Shown one piece after another: positions 1 through 13,269 of a DNA stretch of 64,000 nucleotides. The notes under the pieces are model-generated. The model was not told the origin of the DNA. It saw only the letters and a list, made by a program, of their open reading frames with translations, and made no database searches. Position 1 is the first letter of the stretch. Every line of letters begins with the position of its first letter. The stretch spans positions 3,908,966 to 3,972,965 of the forward strand of contig JACBWW010000049.1 of assembly GCA_020086605.1 (NCBI GenBank), written 5' to 3'. This DNA is from Lanius collurio. Its lineage: Eukaryota > Chordata > Aves > Passeriformes > Laniidae. The position numbers and the translations under genes are program-made.

Positions 1-3000
1 TCCTCCCTCTTACCATCCTATTGAGAGCACACAAATGCCCTCCTGGCTGCAGGAAACAATTATTTGCATCACATGTGTTATTTTAAAATCCCACCAGAAC
101 ACAGAGTAACTTGATAATGCAGTAATTCACAAGTTGAAGTATAACTAGATGGATAGAGCAGTAAAACAGGGCAAAAAGACTAGGACAGGATGCTTGTCAG
201 GTTGGTACTCTGATGCACTTTGGATTTGAACTTCAAGGGGCCCTGTGCAGGAGAATGTGACACATGAGAAGACACATAATTGATAAGGACCTGTGCAATT
301 CTAGGTTTTAAGCTGGAGCACAAATTAGGAATTGTATAGAAACATCTGTGCCTGCATTTGTGTTGCATTCAGAATTGAGACATTCTGTAATTTTATTCCA
401 GTCCATCTCTTGAGAGATCACCAGATCGCAGATGATAAGACCCGCGAGACTGTGTACATCCATCTAGAAATGAACTTGTAACCTCCTCAGTTTATGATGC
501 TAATCACATCACCAGCTACTTTCCCAGCAGTTTCTTCTTGTTGTGCTCAGCATCTGTGAAGCACTGATACACTTGCAGTTTGTGACAAGACACAGGATTT
601 ACTGATGCCACATAAAACTGAGGTAATGACAAAAAAGAGGAAGGGCTGATGACTGTTTCATGATGTATCATAAATGAATGCATCATTCCAGTTAAGCAGA
701 CAATAGGCAGGAGTGAGGGCTATAAAATCACACCCCATGCTTTGTAACTCCTTTTTTTTCTGGGAGAAGCCAGGCATTGACTCGCTTCAAAGGCTGAGCT
801 GGAGAATACCTTCTCCCCACACATGCTCCACCCAGCTCAAAATTGAGAAACAAGATGTATTTCTTGTCCTAGGGGTCCTTCAGCATCATCCTGACAAGCT
901 TTATTGGTAGATGCTCTTTAGCAGGATACAGCTTTCATTTATTAATTCAGATTTATTCATAGGAGCAGCACAGCTTTTAGCACAGCAGAGAAAGGGGAAT
1001 GTTACCAGAATGCCCTGTGTCCACTAAGGCTGCATTTAGTACCATTTATTTTAGTCTTCATCTCATAGCTACCTTTCATTCTAAATACCTTGAATTAATT
1101 AGATGTATTGCTTAGGAAAAAATGAGTCACCACATATGACTTGTATGTGTGAGTTGGCTGCATAAAATATTAGAAATCTATAGAACTGTAGTTTATAAGC
1201 CAGTTGGTTACAAAACATTTTCTTGAATGCCATGAAACAACCCACTTTTTCATACTGATTTCTTCTTAATGGCATGAATGAAAACAAGGAGTTGACAAAG
1301 AGAAATTTGCTATCATTGTCCTTTGAAGTACATTTATTAACTCTTGCTTTGAAAGTATTTTTATTCCCATTTCTGCTTCATCATGACTTGCAAAATGTCA
1401 GTGGGCAGTGGTAAAACCTAGGTAGAATAATGGAAAAACAGCATGTCATTGCAATATTGCTCTTTAGCCCTACTCTTCCCACAGATAGACATGTATTTAT
1501 TTTACATGAAGGATTTGCTGTCTTTTAACACTAATTGCTGCTTATGACATTAATATTGTGCTTGTTGCTGTCTGAAATATTGGTGTTGTTAACCTCTATG
1601 CTCTGCTGCAGGACAGTGCCACAGTGCCATATTTAAAAAACATAAATTCTTTCTGCAGTGGTTATCAGGGATTTAAAGGCATGGAAAGATTCCAGTCTTC
1701 CAGCCCTTCAGTGCCTATATCACCATTACAAATCTTTTAGATATACATTTTTAATATATTTAGCTATCTGAAGATACCCAGGAGGAAGTTTGAAAGCACT
1801 TTGATGCTTAGTTACTGTAGGAAGTTACTTGCATCATATGGTACCTAATAATCTTTAGAAGTCTGGTCCTTGGCTACTAATTGGGTGTTTTTAAAAATTA
1901 TACTTCCATGCCATAAGAAAAGAGGGAATTGCAGCTTAAATTCCTCTTTTCTGGACAAGTGGCTGCAAGTATAGAGCTGGCTTCTGGTTTAAACTCCTCT
2001 GTTACCTCTCCAAAGGTACTCCGGAGACATTTGTGAATCCGGGTTTCTGTCTCATAAAAATAGAAACCTATACATAGGGTCCCTATGCTCCACACTGATA
2101 CATGTAGCAGGAATAAATGAACTTCACTATTTAATTTCTAATTAGACTCCATTTATGATATCCTTTGTAAAACTGGGGAGATTAAGCTTCTCAAATTTAT
2201 TCTCACCAGGTTAAAAACCAATTAGCTGTTATACACAAGCAAAATGCATCCTTATTAACAAGGATTTCTGCTAATTATATTGTTCTGGTTAAATGACTTT
2301 TCTGCCACTTGGTGTATTGAGTTCAAGTCTACTTTGGACTCTACAGTGATGCTGCCAAGACATGAATACAGCCAACTGAGACCCCCAGCAGTCTTGCCTG
2401 ATTAAAGATTCTAAGATTTGGCCCAGCTGAATTGTTCCATGATTAATTCTGCCCATTGATGGGAGTTGTTTTTCCTGTTCTCTCCCTCTGCTTCTTTCCT
2501 GAAGACCACATGCAAAGCAAACCCAATAGCAGTGGAAGTAGAAGATGTATTTTTGTCCCCAGTATCTGGGAAGATTGAAAATAAACCAGGCTTGAACATC
2601 AGTAGCCTTCACTTGGGCTTTGAAATGTCAGGTTCAGTTATGGAGGGCTGGAGCTGTGTTCTCCTCTGTCATTTCCCAGCTGTGCAGTGGAGCAGTGCCT
2701 GGACTTCCAGGAGTCCCACTGCTTTCACAAGTGTCAGGAGAAGTGGATCTGCCTTTGACTTCAGTTTTCTACGCTCTGTGATTGAGGACAGTAACTCATA
2801 ATGAACGTGGAGTGGCACAGTCTGTCCTCAGAGATCAATCCCCTGCTGTGCAGAGCTTTCCCACTTTCTCTTTTACAGGGTGTCTGTGACTCACCCGAGG
2901 GCTATTGGCACTTCCCACAGGCGACTGGGGGAGCAGTCTTCTGTGTAGGAGTGTCCTAATACAGTGATGATGAAATGTGGAAACCTGCCTAGCCTCTTAC

Positions 3001-3287
3001 TTATCCTTCTGTCTCAATAAATAAGATCAATTGGCTTCCCAGTAGCCTGGTGGGAAGGAGGGGGTTTTCTGACAGGCTGCTGATGAGTTTGTCATGTGGT
3101 TTGTCCCAGCAGATCGAGTACTTGAGTCAGAGCCACTGCCTGGATGCCAGCTAAGGATTGCCCAGGAGCCTCAGCAGAGCTGTGCTCCAGCATCCCAGTC
3201 TGCCAGGCTTCCCTGCCCCCTGGACATGTGGCCCTGGGCCAGCCAGGGGGGCAGGGTGCAGGCCAGCACAGCTGATGCACAGTGGCC

Positions 3288-3380
3288 CCAGTGACACAAA
3301 TACATCGAGACCTGATCAGGACTCAAACCCACACCTTCTATGACAAGCAAAGTGGTTATTATTGTACCCCCTGCACACAT
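3288..3380 (-). repeat. possible tRNA-derived SINE fossil
   Basis: Read on the minus strand, this stretch contains GGTTTGAGTCC, one mismatch from the tRNA B-box/T-loop consensus GGTTCGANTCC. Upstream of it is a CTTTGCTTGTCAT segment resembling a tRNA anticodon arm, preceded by a GTACAATAATAACC segment at the D-arm position. The acceptor and anticodon stems do not pair well, so it is not a functional tRNA gene. A decayed tRNA-derived SINE (MIR/CORE-SINE type) or a tRNA pseudogene is possible. It may also be a chance match in an otherwise unexplained GC-rich block at about 3090-3480. Confidence 0.25.
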
Positions 3381-5129
3381 AGGGTCTGCAACCCATTTTG
3401 GAGGGCATTTGCTGTTCCTCCCTGTAGGAGACACCTGCAGCTGGGCAAGTGTGACACTATTGGCCACTGGCATGACACTGAGTAATCTGCTTTAATTGTC
3501 ACAAGCACACCCAGTCTGGTGAGACTCAATCAAAACTTGTGATTTTCTCAGCTGACTGGCAACAACTGGCAGAGCTGAGCATGCTGAGGACGACTCAGCT
3601 TCATTGGGGGATAAGAAATTTATGTTCAGGATGTCATTTGTGCTTGGTTGCCCATTTTCTTTTCTCCTTCTCTTGTGGAGAAAATGTGGTTTTGAGGCGT
3701 AAACCTCTTTGGATGTGACTGTAGAGCATAGCCCTGCCTCCTGCTGTGAGGCAAAGTGTCTTTTTGGTTACATCAGTGTTTTCTGAGTACATAAACCATC
3801 TCTGCCTTTGTGCTGTTATTTGTCCTTATCATCAGCAGTTCAGCATTAGCTTTTAGGGTAACTCAGTAGATAAAGATGCTGTAAAAGTAACAGCTGGGAG
3901 TCCCAGCTCTGTCACATCTGGGTGACAGCTACATTTGTTCCCCATATGGTGGAATGAAATATCTGGTTTTGTTATATCTTTCAACTCTGTACTTGTCTGA
4001 ATAGGCATTTTTCCATGTTCCTGTGTAACTTACCTATGCAAGTGTGTGGGTGTTATAGCATTCACCCTTCATCAGTGTGTATTCAAACCAGTGAAGGAGA
4101 TAATAGTAGACAACAACACCCCTGTGTCTGTGTCAAATGGGTATTTCACGGATGGCAGGCCTTTCTTTGCAGAGGTGCAGTGTCTGCTGCCAGGTTTCAG
4201 ATAGAACTGGGTGTATGTGTACACACTGCACTCATCTGAGAGCCAGGAGGCCACACAAAGTGTTACACCAGTTATTCAGTTCTTCATTCACTGTAAACTA
4301 GTAAGATCTCCTCATTTTGTGCGGCAGAGTACAAGGATATTTGCTCTGACTGCAGCCAGATCACCCTTCCAAGAGTGTCAGTCCTCCTGTTTTTCAGGGG
4401 TTTTGCCAATGGAGCCTGCTTTCACGTTCTTGAAACACCTCCAGAGCAACCCACTTCAGCCCAGGAGCTGCTCACTGCCTTTAACTGCACGTGGCTCCTC
4501 GGTCTCCCAGGCGAGGGAGTGGGAATCAGCTCTTATTACTGACTGCACATGTAAATCCATAGTCCTCCACACTACAAAAACAGGGCTGCTGCCAAGAACC
4601 AGAGGATGGTACACTGTTTTTGTCTGAGATAAATCCTTGCAGACACTGCTTTTATCTTTTTCACCTTTAATGATTAATTCATCATTAATATTTGTTTTGA
4701 TGTGTTTCACATTAAACAGCCTGGAGGTTTTTGCTCAAGCTTTGCCTGCCTTTTTGATCACTGCCAGCTGGGATCCACCAGTTGAATACTGTCATTCTCA
4801 TGGTTTGGTCTGCTTCTTGTGGAAGTCAAGGATATTCCTGAAATGGCACTGACATGGTGATATTCCTGTTCTTAATTGGGCTGCCAGATCTGCTGCAGGA
4901 ATACAAGCATTCCAGAAAGTTATTTGGACCTAGTCTTCCCACTAGAGTAGCAAGTTTTAGTAACGGAGGACCCAGAGCTTGAATTTCTTTCCCTTGAATG
5001 GCTGCTGAGCAACATTCACCTGGAAATGCTTGAGACAAGTGAGCACGAGGTCAGCACCTAACTCCAGGTGTGTGATCCAGGAATCACTCATGATTATTCT
5101 CGAAGTACCTACATTAATTTGTTATGTTT

Positions 5130-5140
5130 GGGGGGGGGGG
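5130..5140. repeat. G11 homopolymer
   Basis: Eleven consecutive G residues lie in otherwise AT-rich sequence. The run has no recognisable partner G-tracts close enough to make an obvious intramolecular quadruplex, and it is likely length-variable or prone to sequencing error. Confidence 0.9.
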
Positions 5141-6982
5141 TTATAAAGTTCCACCGGTGCCTGGCAGAAACCCACGAATCTGTCCTGGAAACATTCAGCT
5201 TTTGTCTGAGCTCTGTTATGATCTGACTAGGAAGTATAACATGAGGTAGTGAAGGGATCAGAAACTGCAAGGTGAATGTGGTAGGTTTTGTCACAGCCAG
5301 TTAGTGCTACAGCTGATTAACTCCACAGCTCAGGTTTCCAACTGTAGAATGTCTCCAGCTTGACTTTATCACTGTGAAATCTCATGAGAACATTTTATGC
5401 ACGTGGTACATAAGGCTGGGATTTGCTATAGAAGATATGCAGTGCTAGGGAAGAAAGGCCATTGAAATGGATGGAAATATTTCTGGCTCTTCAATCCTGA
5501 GTAACAGGAGGTCATAGAAGTGATGGGTAGAATCTGGAAAATGAAATGGAGAGGGGTCAAGTTGGATAATCATGAGACAAAGTGTCCTGAGACCTCCCTG
5601 TCCTTTCTCCTCCATGTGGGTCCCAGAGGAGGCAGCTGCACTGATGGCAGAATCACTCAGCATCCTGCTAGGACACTGGATCAGGACAAATCCCATCCTG
5701 GCCCATTGCTTTGCATACAGAAAATTACACACCTAGTTGAAGTGTTAAATAGTGAAAAAACTAAACTGGAAACCATGTTAATTTTAAAATCATCACCATG
5801 TTCTAAGGGTAATAGAAGTATTGCCTGAATTTTGGCTGTTCCAACTTCTTTCAGACACCTGCTCTAAGCCACTTGCTGCTTGGTACCAAGACTGGAGCCT
5901 TTTGTCACAGTCTACTCTTCAGTCACAGCTGAGGGAAGGCTATGTAGTGACCCATCTCTCCATGTTTACCTTTGTGTACCATCTTCTAGAGCATCCAGGG
6001 TATTTCTCTTCTAGCTGGTTTTCCAAAGCAGACCAAATTAACCTGACAGAAGCATAGAGAGCTTAAAAATATTAGTGAAGAAATTAGTTTACTTCCTGTG
6101 TTGTGAGCAGTGTGTGTTTTGAAGCCCCCATATGACCACAAAGTTCAACTCCTTGTCCTTCCAGCCACAGAGATTTAACTAATTTGGCCAGGCAGACAGC
6201 ATATGGGCACTGAACCATCTGGTTTTGAGCTGGAATTAGCTCTCGCTTGCCCAGTTGTTAGATCAAGCAAGGCAAGATGTGCAATGTGGGTGGGAACAAA
6301 AGGTATCATGGTGGTAGGAGATCAGAGGAGGTCAAAAAACACCGTCTGGCATGGGGACATAGCACCATTTCTGTGTTTCAGCTCATAAAAATGAACTCTC
6401 TTTTATTTTTAATGCAAGGGAATATTCAGTACTGAATCCAGTGAACCTCCTCCAGCTCTTTGGGGGTGGGCAAATTAAACTTCAAAAAACGCCAGCAGTC
6501 TTAGTGTAGTAGGAGAGAAAAACCAGATGTTTTGGCTTTTCAGACTCTGTAGAGCCACCTTTGCTGAGCAACGGAGCTCTGCCTCGTTTTGTTCACATTT
6601 CTGCTCTGTGTCTGAGCAGAGGCTTCTCTAAGTTTCACATTATTTGCATGTGTTTGTGAGTTAGAGGGAGACTGCTGCCCTGAGGTGGTGGGGACCAAAG
6701 CCCTTTCTGCAGCCACAGAAGCTGTCACCACTGCTGGACCATGTTCTTGTTGGCTGCGGTGGGAGGACATTATGGGTGATATGAAGCAGTAGAAATTAAT
6801 GTCAGGGTCATTAAACCTTCCACCTTTCTTCTAAAGCTGTCTCCAGGGTGCCCATTTCAGGGGAAGGTGGTTGACTTGGTGGCATCAATCTGGCAACCTC
6901 TTACAATTTGGACCCTTGAAAATCAACTGGACATGTATGATGTGAGGCACCACACTCTCCTCTCTCCCTTTCACATCCCAAG

Positions 6983-7112
6983 CATCAGCAATAGAGTGGC
7001 CAGCAGGACCAGGGCAGTGGCTGTCCCTCTGTGTTCAGCACTGGCAAGGCTGTACCTCCAGTCCTGGGGTCAGTTTTGGGCCTCTCGTTACAAGCATGGC
7101 ACTGAGGTGAGA
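6983..7112 (+). repeat. CR1 LINE fragment (ORF2 3' region, sense)
   Basis: The segment carries the diagnostic CR1 ORF2 string GTGGCCAGCAGGACCAGGG followed by a CTGTTCAGCACTGGCAAGG-like stretch and CAGTTTTGGGCC. These correspond to the conserved end of the CR1 reverse-transcriptase reading frame in sense orientation. It breaks off after about 130 bp and does not reach the CR1 3' tail, so it is an internal, diverged and dead fragment. A second copy of the same CR1 portion lies at 49453-49535. Confidence 0.75.
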
Positions 7113-9854
7113 CAGTGCAAGGCCCACGCACAGAATCAGTATTGGAAGGTTTTTCGGGAGCAGGAATGGTGGGCAGAGCTATGCTGCAGCCAGCCAGCCA
7201 TTTCCAGGACAGCCACCAGTTTCCTTCCCCAGACCAACTCCTGCCATCTCACTCTGCCCCGTTCCCCTCTTAGCAGAATTGCCATGGTTTCTCCTTGAGA
7301 TCAGGCTGGCTTGTTCCCATGCATCCTCACATCATTCTGAGCCATCATGAAGATTTTTTGGTAGTTTTCTTTCAAGTGGAAAGTAATCTGATCTGATCAC
7401 TCTCTGTGAACATGTGTGAGACTATCCTGCTATCTGTTGAAATTACTGACTCATTTCAAACAAATAAGACAGCTGAGCAGAGGTAAGTTTTCAGTGTCCT
7501 CCAGAGGAGAAACTGTGATTTAAACATTTCCCTTGACCAACTGGTGAATTCATCAACCCTCATGCTGCTGGCAAAACTCTTTCCAGGGTACATGTGGGAA
7601 TAATGGAACATTGATTCTCAAAGACATTTGGTTACTCAAAGCCACGAATCCTTACAGATTCAGGCTTTGCTAGTTCTGGCTTTCACAAAATTATTTGTGC
7701 TTTCTTGTGGCATTTTACTTGTGACATGCTGCTCGTGGAGGTGCAGCATTAACTGTCAGGTCTTGCAAATGTAACACTGATTTGGAAAGAGTTGTTATGG
7801 GGGCAACCTGCCCTACTTTAGCAGCTCTCCTGGTTTGCCCAAGGTTTTTTGTATAGTATTCTTCTGCCTGATCCTGTTTTTCAGTATTAAATATGATTGA
7901 TATTAATGTAAGTGATTCGGTCGTGGATTGTAGCTGGGGTGTTTCACATGCTCTCCTGGCAGATCAGCACCCAAAGCAACAGCAAAAGCTGGGTTCTCTG
8001 CTTTTATCAGTGCAGAGTGCAGCCCTTCTAATTAATGATCCAGGGCAGCATGCAGCAGGTTTAATGCCAGCTCTTTGGCCTCTGAGAGGGTCAGGAGCCA
8101 GCAGAGATGTGCAGAAAGCTGTCATTAAAGGATTTTGTTTCCCTTATTGTACATCAACTTCCAAATTTTAATCCCTTGCTTCTTAAAAGCAATCTCCAGC
8201 CAAAGCTCATGGAATATATTGATTTTCAGATTTTTTTTTTCCAAACGCTGAAGTGAGTATTGTCCATTAGAGCTAGATCTGGACCTATGGGGCCTTGTGC
8301 ACTTGTCATGGCAGTGAGTAGGATGTGATGACTCTGTGCCAGCCAGGGGCAAGGGAGGATTTTAGCATCACTGGAGTGCCATGCCATGTACTCACCACTC
8401 CAGCACTGCAGCACAGCCCATTTGGCATGATGGGAACTGCCATGCAGGGCCAAATACCACTCCTGGTCAAGCCAGGTCTTGTTTCGGGGATGTGTTTCAG
8501 TCCCTTTGGAGGTGGATGTTTTTGTGTTTCAGCAGTAGCAGTCAGGGAAAAATGGCAATTTCCCTATCAATACAGTGACTCCACAGCAAGCAAAGGGGGC
8601 CAGTCTGGGCTTGGGGCTCTGCTGCAGATCAAACACTCTTGTTAGCCCTATTTTGCACAGCTGCCATGCCCAGAAAACTCACTTGAAGTCCTTGGTTGCC
8701 CAGTTCAGTTTGCTCCTTTAAATCTTGGCTGGCCATGTGTTAAAATACTGCTCAAGTGCAACATTGCCTTCATTCATTTGTGTTGTTGTCACCTTTGTAA
8801 GAATACATGGCAGAGTCCATAGATTGAAAGTCTGGAGGAAAAGCTTGGTAATTTTGCATGGCTGCATCGAGCCCCGAGGTTTCTCTCTGCCTGAGGCACA
8901 GCATCCAACCCAGGGCTGCTCTGAACAGGGGAAATTCATCCTTCCTTTTCATAGTTTATTTCTTATACTAAACTTTTCATAGTTTCTTACCAGGGTTAAT
9001 TTCTCTTTATGTTTCCTTTGTACACTTTGATTTCCCTGAGTCTCACTCCTAGATTTATTTTCCTCTTCTTTTTCCCATGGATTGCAGCATCTCGTGAGCC
9101 TTGTAGGGTGAAAAGTCCTGAGTCTAAAAAAGAATTAGCCTCTCTTTACTTATATTTTTATTTCTATGCATCTTCATTCTTTCCAATGGCCTCAGAATAT
9201 TCCTGAAATCGAACAAATTAGTGGTGGCTGGAGGTGACACCTGCCCTTTGTGCCACAGATGGAGGAATTTTGGGGACACATTGGAATATGGGACATGCAA
9301 GCAGCACATGGGGTTTTCCAGGATGGAGGGGGAGCATCATGAAATAGCAAATGTGGTGAAAGGGAGGTTGAAAGCGTGGTAAGGGCAATTTTCCTTAGTT
9401 CTTATGAATTTGTATAATCAATATCTAATTTGCTTTAAGCAAGTCCCTGCTTTGATGGTGACTTTCAGGGCTTTTTTTCTTTCTTTGGAAACAAGTAATG
9501 GGAACTGCTGTCACCCCAGTTCATGTCCATGTCTTGTCTGATACAGCCATAATATTGCACCATCACGTACCCCAAAAGCATGAATGAGTTGCTTTGTGCA
9601 GAGTTAATCAGGCAGATTTATCTATTGCAATGTGGGAACCACATGTTGGGAAGGGAGGAGTCTGGAGAGGGAGGACAGAAGGAAGAGAAGGGCTGCAGAG
9701 AAGTGGGGTTAAGATTCTGTCACTGGGGTGGGAGGAGAAGGAATTGAAGCAACATGTCCCACTGATTAAGATACTACCCTGGGATTGAGGAATCTTGGCC
9801 CTCTCTGCTCCATTCACTCTTGTGATTACAGAAAAACTTGTAGTTTTTCTGCAT

Positions 9855-9925
9855 AATGCTTCCCCTTCTGTAAAGTGAGAGCAGCACCTTTTAAAATAAT
9901 AGATCCTGTCAGGTCTTGAGGAGAT
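9855..9925 (+). repeat. MIR/CORE-SINE-like ancient fragment
   Basis: The order GCTTCCCCTTCTGTAAAGTG, then GAGAGCAGCACCTT, follows the MIR 3' half, whose consensus reads cagtttcctcatctgtaaaatg followed by gataatantacct. The match is short and diverged. Such SINEs were fixed early in amniote history, so a copy in a bird would be a very old fossil. A profile search would be needed to be sure. Confidence 0.4.
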
Positions 9926-12825
9926 CTGACAGTCCAGTATTTCTGCAGGGCTGCGTGCAGGCATTTGGAGGCTTAGCAGAATGAATCCTCTGAACCTTTA
10001 AGACTCACTTGGTGCTCCTAGAGGGGAATAAAAGTGGAATTAATTAAACCATCCCCAAATCTCTCCTGATGTGCGACCAGCAAGTAGCTGCCACTTCACA
10101 GTGCTTTTCTTGGCTCTCGATGTACCCAAGCTTCTCTGCAAACCAGAAGTGAGTGTCTGCCTGTTACTCACATATCTGGCACTGCTGATCTGCTTGCAGA
10201 GTGGTGGGGCAGATTTACCTGATCCTCACTGGACTTTGTGGTGCCAACAAAACCTTGTGATGATGCCACACCTGCTTGCCCAAACCCCAGGGTATTATTG
10301 AAATGAATGCTGTTCATCCTTGAAGGATTCATTATTGTGTATCAAGGCTGTAAGGGAATGCTTGCTCATGCTTTAAAGGGAAGAAAGCAGCACATTAATT
10401 TCTGTGTGAATGTCTGGAGTGAGTGGCAGAGGAGCTGCTGCTGGTGGCAGTGACCTCTGCTGGGAAGCCCACTGCTGGTCTGGTCCAGCTCCAGCAACAC
10501 AACCCCCAAATTTGTCTAAACTGTGGACTTCACCCCAAATAATCTCCATGTTGCTGATTTTTAAATTTTGAATTCCATTTTCCTTTTAATAGTTTGTCAT
10601 TTGAGAGTTCCTCTGAGTAGACAAATGCTGTGCAGGACAAGCTGCTTCATTTGCAGGTGTGTGATGTGCACTTCACCAGGGATATTAAACACTGCTCAAC
10701 ACCACGATTGAGGCCTTGCTGGTCTTAAAGGAGGCTGAGAGAAAGGGGAGAAAAATGCCTCCTCCCCTTCTCATCATGGCCCAAATGTCATCATCCCTAT
10801 GAGACACTACTCTTCATGTCTTTGGGGATGATTCAGCTTCCTCAGCTGTCTTCTCCCAGATTACACTTCGTATTTGCTGTCTCCCCACATGCTCACGTCC
10901 TGCATCTGATTTCAGAGAGGGGCAGATGCATCCGATTGCAGAGGACCCCATGGGGGTGGGACTAAACCTTTTCTCCCCCCTTCTCTGCAGCACTGAGTGG
11001 GTTTATGTGCCCTCCCTCTGAGAGCACAGGACTCAGTGCCCATTTGGTTTGCAGAGCAGGGGAGGGGAGAGGGTCTTGTGGCAGCCCCAGCGCTCAGTGT
11101 TGCATCTCTGGTGACCTCTTTCCTCTGCCTCCCTGGCTGCTCGCTGTGGGTGACCATGTGTGTGATGGAGAGGGGTTGCTGCTGCTTTGGGGAACCTCTG
11201 AGGTTCTCAAAAACAGAAATGCAAAGCATTAGTGAAATCCGTACCACAGACTAAACTGGGGGCTTTAAACATTATGGCAGATTGTGTTAAAATGTCGTCA
11301 TCCTGATGGTAGGAGGAACACAAAGGGTCATGTGAATGTGCATGGTGCATAAAGGAAAATGGAAAAATAAATATAATAATTTTCTTTTTAAATTACTAAT
11401 TACTTGAAATAGAAGTTCTAACATACCTTCAACTAAACTAAACAAGGCAAACCTGCTCTTGCCCTATCTAACCCTTAAGGGACTGGCACTAGACCTGCAC
11501 AACAAAATAAATGCTTCCAAACACTTGCTGTGTAAAGCCAAGTGAGTGGTGTATTGGTTTCCTGTTGCAAGTACAAAGAATTTAATTTGGGATGCAGCCC
11601 ACCTGGAAATTTTGCTGAAGTATCATGGGGTTTTCCAGCCATTTGGATAGAATGAAGAGCCAAGTCGTGTTTGTTGCTCTATCATCCCACAGTGCATTAT
11701 ATCTGAGTTTGCTTATTGCTGATGTTAAATATCCTGTGTGTGAAAGTCCTTGCATGAACACAGCTTTTGATGACTGATTATGGGCATAAATTCAGGTCAG
11801 TCATAACCTTTCCAGTGAATTCAGAGGAAATTGAATTAGTCTGCATGCTTACAGGAAAGATCCTGCTGGGCACAAGGGACCTTCTGCTCTCCACATCGCC
11901 ACACAGGTGTTAGGACACTTGTGACCATAAAGGATAAGGTCCTGACACATAATTAAGCATCTTAATTAAGCTACTTGAACCTAGAAACAGAGGGTTTTGC
12001 ATTTGCATTTGCTGACAGTACATGTTTACTTTCCTTCTGAACATACCCATCTGTTGCTTAATGAGTGTCCTCTTCTTAGCATTTTCCATCTTTCTCCTGC
12101 TCTTAAAATGTTGTCTGGAATTGCTGTAATTAATATTCTGCCCTGGGGTTGTACTGGGGTAATCTCTTCAGGGTTTGCACGAGTTAAATATATCCTTTGC
12201 GAATTATTTGTAAACATTTAAGGCACAAACCCAGAGAGGCATTGCTGAAGAAGCTAATTAGATGTGTGCTTGTAGAGATGATTTTTCTCTTTAAAGCTAG
12301 CATTTTGGCAAGGGGCTTGATGGGAATGGTGAGGATGCAGAAGTCATGGAGACTCTTGGAGCTGTTGCACACAGTGCTTAATAATGCTGCAGGGAAGTTT
12401 GGCCAAGTAAGACCAGGCTTAAGATCAGAGCAGCAGGAATTTGGTGGGAAGTGTGCAGATGTCATATTCCCTGTGCCAGCTTCTCCATGGGGTCAGATCC
12501 CTGCTTTTTCCTGACCAGCCTGCACGCTGCCTCTGTGACTCCCTGGCACCCTGCAGCAAAGGTGTCCTGAGAACTCCCTGTCACACCCTTGCACCCTGAG
12601 AAAGGTGTCCCTTGCACCCTGCCTTCTCAGCTGTCCTGAGAATTCAGCCTCCAACCAACCATCTTTGTTCATCTGACACAGGAACTGCAAACCTCTAATG
12701 CCTCAGATACTTAACCCTTACACATTTTGGCTTCGGAGATGATTGGAAGAAATTTATCTGAAGAATGTCTGTGTTCTGAGCTGTGAAGTACTGTGGACAG
12801 TTTACTTTTGTTGAAAGAGCCCAAA

Positions 12826-13080
12826 AGATGATCTAGTTCCAATCCCCCTGCCTTGGGCAGGGACACCTTCCATTACATCAGGTTGCTCAGAGCCCCATCC
12901 AGTCCAGCCTCGAACACTTCCAGGGATCAGGCATCTGCAACTTCCCTGGGCAACTTCTGCCAATGCCTCACCAGGCTCACAGTAAAGAATTTATTCCAAG
13001 TATCTAGTCCAAACCTACCCTCTTTCAGTAAAAAGCCATTATCCCTTGTTCTATCACTACATGTCCTTGCAAAAAGTTTA
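12826..13080 (-). repeat. CR1 LINE 3' end copy, upstream of exon 3
   Basis: The plus strand reads as the complement of a CR1 3' end: GATGATCTAGTTCCAA, then GGCAGGGACACCTTCC, AGAGCCCCATCCAG, AACACTTCCAGGGA, and finally the AGCCATTATCCCTTGTTCTA portion. This is the usual order of an antisense CR1 copy. The extreme tail with tandem octamers is missing at the left edge. The copy ends about 113 bp before the acceptor of coding exon 3, so it occupies most of the near-upstream flank. Confidence 0.9.
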
Positions 13081-13125
13081 TGATGCTGCATAAAACACTG
13101 ACAAGTAGTATGTCACTAAAAATAG

Positions 13126-13269
<144 letters not shown>

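Noticed and set aside
2289..2801. Overlapping frames of 107 codons (-) and 111 codons (+)
   Set aside because: They are mutual shadows on opposite strands, with no domain, signal peptide, splice context or repeat identity.
12779..12800. AVK-like codons that might be the ATP-lysine exon (FAVKC)
   Set aside because: The frame reads AVKYCGQFT with no CAMK1D context on either side and runs into a CR1 copy.
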